In this document: in pieces, positions 1-5,446 of the stretch
Numbering within the stretch: the first letter of the stretch is position 1
Layout of the letters: every line of letters begins with the position of its first letter
NCBI GenBank assembly: GCA_002469605.1
Contig: DKMV01000200.1
Location: 1 to 5,446 of the forward strand
Direction: 5' to 3'
DNA: 5,446 bases
Source: Leclercia sp. UBA7405
GTDB lineage: Bacteria > Pseudomonadota > Gammaproteobacteria > Enterobacterales > Enterobacteriaceae
Made by a program: the position numbers and the translations under genes
The notes under the pieces: generated by a model
The model's database searches: none
Seen by the model: only the letters and a program-made list of their open reading frames with translations
Told to the model about the DNA's origin: nothing

Positions 1-1
1 C

Positions 2-958
2 GTGGCTATCGGCCAGAAAGCTTCCACCATCTCTAACGTGGTGCGTAAGCTGGAAGAGCACGGTGCGCTGGCTAACACCATCGTTGTGGTTGCTACCGCT
101 TCTGAATCTGCTGCACTGCAATACCTGGCGCCATACGCCGGTTGCGCAATGGGCGAATACTTCCGTGACCGCGGTGAAGATGCGCTGATCGTATACGATG
201 ACCTGTCTAAACAGGCCGTTGCTTACCGTCAGGTTTCCCTGCTGCTCCGTCGTCCGCCAGGACGTGAAGCATTCCCGGGCGACGTGTTCTACCTCCACTC
301 CCGTCTGCTGGAGCGCGCATCCCGTGTTAACGCGGAATACGTTGAGAACTTCACTAAAGGTGAAGTGAAAGGTAAAACCGGCTCCCTGACCGCTCTGCCG
401 ATCATTGAAACCCAGGCGGGTGACGTTTCTGCGTTCGTTCCGACCAACGTAATTTCCATTACCGATGGTCAGATCTTCCTGGAAACCAACCTGTTTAACT
501 CCGGTATTCGTCCGGCGGTTAACCCGGGTATCTCCGTATCCCGTGTAGGTGGCGCAGCGCAGACCAAGATCATCAAGAAACTGTCCGGTGGTATTCGTAC
601 CGCACTGGCACAGTATCGTGAACTTGCAGCGTTCTCCCAGTTTGCATCTGACCTTGACGATGCAACCCGTAAGCAGCTTGACCACGGTCAGAAAGTGACC
701 GAACTGCTGAAACAGAAACAGTATGCCCCGATGTCAGTAGCACAGCAGGGTCTGGTACTGTTCGCAGCAGAACGTGGTTATCTGGCGGATGTCGAACTGG
801 CGAAAATCGGTAGCTTCGAAGCCGCTCTGCTGGCTTACGCTGACCGTGACCACGCTCCGCTGATGCAAGAGATCAACCAGTCCGGTGGCTATAACGACGA
901 AATCGAAGGCAAGCTGAAGAGCCTGCTCGATTCCTTCAAAGCAACCCAGTCCTGGTAA
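2..958 (+). CDS. atpA: ATP synthase F1 subunit alpha (3' part; 5' end outside window)
   Basis: Alpha subunit of the cytoplasmic F1 sector of the F1Fo ATP synthase (three copies per complex). It carries the non-catalytic nucleotide sites and gives an arginine to each catalytic site on the neighbouring beta subunit. The 318 visible codons match the C-terminal part of the 513-residue E. coli protein, so the first codon here (GTG) is an internal valine at about residue 196, not a start. The Walker A loop lies upstream, outside the window. Visible landmarks are the Walker B-like strand and acidic pair in VYDDLSK (about residue 261), the [17 protein letters not shown] segment, and the arginine finger in SVSRVGG at residue 376 in full-length numbering (codon 542-544). 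The helical C-terminal domain ends in FKATQSW, followed by TAA. The frame is intact. It is followed after 50 bp by atpG in the same operon. Identification rests on remembered family sequence and is very secure. Confidence 0.98.
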   Translation: MAIGQKASTISNVVRKLEEHGALANTIVVVATASESAALQYLAPYAGCAMGEYFRDRGEDALIVYDDLSKQAVAYRQVSLLLRRPPGREAFPGDVFYLHSRLLERASRVNAEYVENFTKGEVKGKTGSLTALPIIETQAGDVSAFVPTNVISITDGQIFLETNLFNSGIRPAVNPGISVSRVGGAAQTKIIKKLSGGIRTALAQYRELAAFSQFASDLDDATRKQLDHGQKVTELLKQKQYAPMSVAQQGLVLFAAERGYLADVELAKIGSFEAALLAYADRDHAPLMQEINQSGGYNDEIEGKLKSLLDSFKATQSW

Positions 959-964
959 CGTCTG

Positions 965-988
965 GCGGTCTGTCTTAGGGCAGACCGC
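965..988 (+). other. Stem-loop in the atpA-atpG intergenic gap
   Basis: Arms GCGGTCTGTC (965-974) and GGCAGACCGC (979-988) can form a 10-bp stem with one G-U wobble and a UUAG tetraloop. It begins seven bases after the atpA stop codon and lies just upstream of the atpG Shine-Dalgarno (GAGGAG, 997-1002). No T-tract follows, so it is not an intrinsic terminator. I infer a role in mRNA stability or processing, or in setting the translation level of gamma relative to alpha. The pairing is seen directly; the function is not shown by the sequence. Confidence 0.7.
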
Positions 989-1008
989 AAGGCATTGAGG
1001 AGAAGCTC

Positions 1009-3281
<2,273 letters not shown>

Positions 3282-3301
3282 CGCCTTAATCGGAGGGTGA
3301 T

Positions 3302-3721
3302 ATGGCAATGACTTACCACCTGGACGTCGTCAGCGCAGAGCAACAAATGTTCTCTGGTCTGGTCGAGAAAATCCAGGTAACGGGTAGTGAAGGTGAACTG
3401 GGTATCTTCCCGGGTCACGCACCGCTGCTCACCGCCATTAAGCCTGGTATGATCCGCATCGTTAAACAGTTCGGTCATGAAGAGTTTATCTATCTGTCCG
3501 GCGGCATTCTTGAAGTGCAGCCTGGCAGCGTGACCGTTCTGGCTGATACCGCTATTCGTGGACAGGATCTCGACGAAGCGCGAGCTCTGGAGTCCAAACG
3601 TAAAGCGGAAGAGCACATTAAGAGCTCTCACGGTGACGTGGATTACGCACAGGCCTCTGCGGAGCTGGCTAAAGCGATCGCGAAACTGCGCGTTATCGAG
3701 TTGACCAAAAAAGCGATGTAA
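3302..3721 (+). CDS. atpC: ATP synthase F1 subunit epsilon
   Basis: Epsilon binds gamma and the c-ring at the foot of the rotor. In bacteria its C-terminal helices can extend into F1 and inhibit ATP hydrolysis. The 139 residues equal the E. coli length. The N-terminal beta-sandwich (about residues 1-85) includes [19 protein letters not shown] and the YLSGGILEV strand. The C-terminal two-helix inhibitory domain (about 88-139) runs from [18 protein letters not shown] to the LTKKAM end. The start ATG at 3302 follows GGAGG (3292-3296) with five bases of spacing; the ATG two codons later (MAM) is too far from that site to be preferred. This is the last gene of the operon: the intrinsic terminator hairpin begins 16 bases after the stop codon. 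Confidence 0.98.
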   Translation: MAMTYHLDVVSAEQQMFSGLVEKIQVTGSEGELGIFPGHAPLLTAIKPGMIRIVKQFGHEEFIYLSGGILEVQPGSVTVLADTAIRGQDLDEARALESKRKAEEHIKSSHGDVDYAQASAELAKAIAKLRVIELTKKAM

Positions 3722-3737
3722 CACCGGCTTGAAATGT

Positions 3738-3771
3738 AAAAAGCCAGACTGGTTTCAGTCTGGCTTTTTTT
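3738..3771 (+). terminator. Intrinsic terminator of the atp operon, probably bidirectional
   Basis: A perfect 9-bp stem, GCCAGACTG (3743-3751) and CAGTCTGGC (3756-3764), encloses the loop GTTT and is followed by seven T (3765-3771). The left arm is preceded by five A (3738-3742), which lengthens the stem and gives a T-tract on the opposite strand. The structure should therefore stop the atp transcript coming from the left and also minus-strand transcripts coming from the right, including read-through from the convergent lyase gene. This is a textbook rho-independent structure read directly from the sequence; bidirectional use is inferred. Confidence 0.95.
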
Positions 3772-3816
3772 ATGGCTTCGTTTCAGAAAAAGCGAAACTA
3801 AAAAGATGTTTTAATA

Positions 3817-3838
3817 TTTTGTGATTTTTGTCACAAAA
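3817..3838. promoter_or_regulatory. Predicted CRP (cAMP receptor protein) site 1
   Basis: The core TGTGATTTTTGTCACA (3820-3835) has both perfect half-sites, TGTGA and TCACA, with the required 6-bp spacing. The flanks (TTT before, AAA after) match the A/T-rich edges of the CRP consensus. The centre is 3827.5, about 96 bp upstream of the start codon of the small gene at 3924. No other promoter-proximal gene start lies nearby: atpC ends upstream and the lyase points towards this region from the right. The small gene, or a small RNA from the same place, is therefore the likely target. Site recognition is by consensus only. Confidence 0.82.
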
Positions 3839-3841
3839 ATG

Positions 3842-3870
3842 TTGATCGGCTAATTTTTGAAGAGTAGACT
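3842..3870 (+). promoter_or_regulatory. Weak candidate sigma-70 promoter between the CRP sites
   Basis: TTGATC (3842-3847) and TAGACT (3865-3870) each match four of six consensus bases and are separated by the ideal 17 bp. Transcription would begin near 3877, at the left edge of CRP site 2, giving a leader of about 47 nt before the small gene. CRP site 1 would then be centred near -49, which is not a standard activating position, and site 2 would cover the start point and block it. This is one of two alternatives; the other -10 candidate is at 3891. Confidence 0.3.
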
Positions 3871-3873
3871 TCG

Positions 3874-3895
3874 TTTTGTGACTTAGGTCACATAA
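3874..3895. promoter_or_regulatory. Predicted CRP site 2
   Basis: The core TGTGACTTAGGTCACA (3877-3892) again has perfect TGTGA and TCACA half-sites six bases apart, and T-rich/A-rich flanks. Its centre is 3884.5, which is 57 bp from site 1 (about 5.4 helical turns) and about 40 bp upstream of the small gene's start codon. It overlaps the candidate -10 hexamer CATAAT, so occupancy could repress a promoter there, while site 1 could activate. The direction of regulation cannot be read from the sequence. Confidence 0.85.
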
Positions 3896-3896
3896 T
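3891..3896 (+). promoter_or_regulatory. Candidate -10 element upstream of the small gene
   Basis: CATAAT matches five of six bases of the sigma-70 -10 consensus. Transcription would start near 3903, leaving a short leader of about 21 nt that still includes the AGGA ribosome binding site. No convincing -35 hexamer is present at 16-18 bp, as is common for activator-dependent promoters. CRP site 1 would be centred near -75, roughly the distance of class I activation sites, while site 2 overlaps this hexamer. Confidence 0.35.
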
Positions 3897-3923
3897 TAAC
3901 TCAGATAAAATCAGGATACCAAA

Positions 3924-3995
3924 ATGAAACTGATCAACAAAATCATCGCCCTCTTCAGCAACATGAGCGTCTCTTTCGGTACGTTCAACCACTAA
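3924..3995 (+). CDS. Unrecognised 23-residue small protein, amphipathic
   Basis: I do not recognise this gene. An ATG at 3924 opens 23 codons ending in TAA, preceded by CAGGA (3912-3916) with seven bases of spacing. The product begins MKLINKIIALF and ends SFGTFNH. Residues Leu3, Ile4, Ile7, Ile8, Phe11, Met14 and Phe18 fall on one helical face, with Lys2, Asn5, Lys6, Ser12 and Asn13 opposite. It could therefore lie along a membrane surface, but it is too short and polar at the end to be a clear transmembrane segment. Nearly every codon is a favoured enterobacterial one (three ATC for four Ile, three AAC among four Asn/His-type sites, all Phe as TTC), which supports real, strong translation. 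Two CRP sites lie upstream. No co-directional gene follows in the window, so a leader peptide role is unlikely. A dual-function small RNA is possible. Its stop is 27 bp from the convergent lyase stop. Confidence 0.6.
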   Translation: MKLINKIIALFSNMSVSFGTFNH

Positions 3996-4022
3996 GCTGC
4001 TGAATGCCGACTGGCGCTGCGC

Positions 4023-5446
4023 TTACCCCTGGGTGTTAAGCAACGCGCCGTCTGGCAACGCCTCTCCCTCGCTGTTCACGCTCTTCCCCTTTTCGATAAA
4101 ATAATTGGTCTCGTCAATAGTGCCCACTACCGCGTCGTCATAGTGCCCCGGTCTGGTACGCACCGACTTATTGCCGCTAAAGATCCCCTGGGTTGACGCA
4201 TCGCCATACGGGCTCGGACGGAAGATAAAGTTGAAACGCTGGTTATCCACTGCCAGATTATTCTCCACCACCAGACGGCCCGGGTTAAAGTTATCGGTAA
4301 ACCCGTCCAGATGATTCCCCTCTGCTTTGCTGTTACGTATGACGTGCGCTACCGGCTGGCCTTCCCCGCCGAGCTTAAAGCCGTTGCTGGTGTTGTTGCG
4401 GGCAACAGAGTTCTCGATGGTCACAACGCCGTTGCCGCCGTCCTCAATTTTGTTAAACAGGTCGAAGCCGTCATCGATATTGTCATGGGAATAGCAGTTC
4501 TCCAGACGATTGCCTTCGCCCACCCGCATCTTCACCGCAAACCCGTCAGCGTTAATCTTGCCTGGATCTTCATTGGCAAAGGACTCCGCGTTGATCACCC
4601 GGTTATAGCTGGCCCACAGCGGACGGCCGATATTCTCCGGGGAAGAGATCTGGATGCCGGTATCGTCATTGCGGTAAGCCTTCACCCCCTCAATCAGGTT
4701 ATGGCTCCCCTGTACCCGCAGGCTTTTATCCGTCACCTCAATATCCCTGATATGCCAGTAGTTGGCGTCCACCAGCAGCCCGTGCAGCACGGTTTTGCCC
4801 TCGCCCTGCAGGGTTTTTAGCTTATCCGCACTGCCGCTGGCGGTAAGGGGGATTTCGCTGCGCGGGTAGTCGCCTGCCGCGAGAACGATTTTCCCGCCGG
4901 GCGGCAGCAGGCTAATGGCGGTGGGGAGATCCATCGGAGAGGCGGCGGTCCCCTTGCCATCCGCCTTACCCTCTGGCGAGACGTGCAGCGTCATCCCCTC
5001 GATGCCCGTCACCCTTTCGACGGTAAAACGTTGTTCTACCGGCTTACCGTCGGCAGGCGTAAAGGTCAGGCTAAAGCGGTTATTCGCTTTAAGCGTGGCC
5101 GGCACGGCGTACATCTCGCCGGCTTTTACCGCTTTATCATTACCGATCACCACTTCATTCTGCCGCAGGCTATAAACGCCGTCGTAGTTGGCGCGCGCCT
5201 GTACCAGATAGTGCTCCTGGGGACTTTTGCTGGCAGAGTGGATCTGTACCACCACCGGCAGCGCTTTTGCCTGCCAGGGCTGACTGGCCACGGTTTGCGC
5301 CGGCGAGGTGGTTAGCGAGGCGTCGGTGACGGTGATCCTGGCGTTACGTGAGGCAAAAAAGCCGACGTAATAGCGATCCGGATCCTGCACCGCAATCAGG
5401 TCGGCGCGGGGGACGTGCTGGCTTACCCACTCATCGCTGTCCACGG
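4023..5446 (-). CDS. Family 9 pectate lyase, exo-polygalacturonate lyase (PelX-like), C-terminal part
   Basis: Predicted to cleave polygalacturonate by calcium-dependent beta-elimination; by resemblance to PelX-type enzymes it probably releases digalacturonates from chain ends (pectate disaccharide-lyase, EC 4.2.2.9). The visible 473 residues lack the N-terminus, including any signal peptide, which lies beyond the right edge; the GTG at 5442-5444 is only the first complete in-frame codon. Numbering from it, residues 1-150 are beta-strand-rich and look like Ig-type sandwich modules. MTLHVSPEGKADGKGTAASP (151-170) opens the parallel beta-helix. NADGF (Asp300) and DDGFD (Asp324, Asp325, Asp328) have exactly the spacing of the calcium ligands Asp209/233/234/237 of Dickeya Pel9A, and GFKLGG supplies the catalytic lysine (Lys357). 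The frame is intact, so the enzyme is probably active. Location is inferred to be periplasmic or secreted. It runs convergent to the small gene with no terminator of its own visible. The exo mode and exact name are inference. Confidence 0.88.
   Translation of the reverse strand, partial: VDSDEWVSQHVPRADLIAVQDPDRYYVGFFASRNARITVTDASLTTSPAQTVASQPWQAKALPVVVQIHSASKSPQEHYLVQARANYDGVYSLRQNEVVIGNDKAVKAGEMYAVPATLKANNRFSLTFTPADGKPVEQRFTVERVTGIEGMTLHVSPEGKADGKGTAASPMDLPTAISLLPPGGKIVLAAGDYPRSEIPLTASGSADKLKTLQGEGKTVLHGLLVDANYWHIRDIEVTDKSLRVQGSHNLIEGVKAYRNDDTGIQISSPENIGRPLWASYNRVINAESFANEDPGKINADGFAVKMRVGEGNRLENCYSHDNIDDGFDLFNKIEDGGNGVVTIENSVARNNTSNGFKLGGEGQPVAHVIRNSKAEGNHLDGFTDNFNPGRLVVENNLAVDNQRFNFIFRPSPYGDASTQGIFSGNKSVRTRPGHYDDAVVGTIDETNYFIEKGKSVNSEGEALPDGALLNTQG

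Noticed and set aside
3780..3798. Inverted repeat GTTTC...GAAAC after the atp terminator, considered as a KdgR operator for the pectin regulon
   Set aside because: KdgR boxes have the opposite orientation of half-sites (GAAA first, TTTC second), the spacing does not fit, and the lyase promoter lies off the other end of the window.
3842..3856. TTGATCGGCTAATTT considered as an FNR site
   Set aside because: Only the left half-site TTGAT is present; there is no ATCAA at the required distance.
4021..4041. Interrupted hairpin at the lyase 3' end considered as a terminator for the small gene
   Set aside because: The stem is short and bulged and no run of T follows on either strand.
4311..4820. Plus-strand open frame inside the lyase gene
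   Set aside because: The opposite strand encodes a continuous beta-helix domain with all active-site residues. The plus-strand translation has no recognisable domain.

Overview
The window comes from a gammaproteobacterium of the Enterobacteriaceae. The four ATP synthase subunits follow the Escherichia coli proteins almost residue for residue as I remember them, with the same gene order, lengths and gap pattern. A neighbouring gene for a family 9 polysaccharide lyase suggests a plant- or gut-associated member of the Enterobacter / Klebsiella / Lelliottia / Kosakonia group rather than E. coli. The exact genus cannot be decided by reading alone.

Layout. Bases 1-3721 (+ strand) are the distal part of the atp (unc) operon: the 3' part of atpA (alpha), then atpG (gamma), atpD (beta) and atpC (epsilon). 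Gaps are short and each start has a good Shine-Dalgarno sequence. A GC-rich hairpin fills most of the atpA-atpG gap. The operon ends in a strong hairpin-plus-T-tract terminator (3738-3771), which is symmetric enough to work on both strands. These subunits form most of the F1 catalytic sector: beta and alpha carry the nucleotide sites, gamma is the rotor shaft and epsilon is the inhibitory rotor subunit.

Bases 3772-3923 are AT-rich and non-coding. They hold two perfect TGTGA-N6-TCACA palindromes, the binding signature of the cAMP receptor protein CRP, centred 57 bp apart. Just downstream, with its own ribosome binding site, is a 23-codon open reading frame (3924-3995, + strand). It uses favoured codons and its product looks like a short amphipathic helix. 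I do not recognise the peptide. This CRP-associated small gene is the least explained part of the window.

Bases 4023-5446 (- strand, 5' end outside the window) encode the C-terminal 473 or more residues of a family 9 right-handed parallel beta-helix pectate lyase, of the exo-polygalacturonate lyase (PelX-like) type. All the calcium-binding aspartates and the catalytic lysine are recognisable. It converges on the small gene with only 27 bp between stop codons and no visible terminator between them. In E. coli atpC is followed by glmU and glmS, so the small gene and/or the lyase occupy what is a simple intergenic gap in that species.
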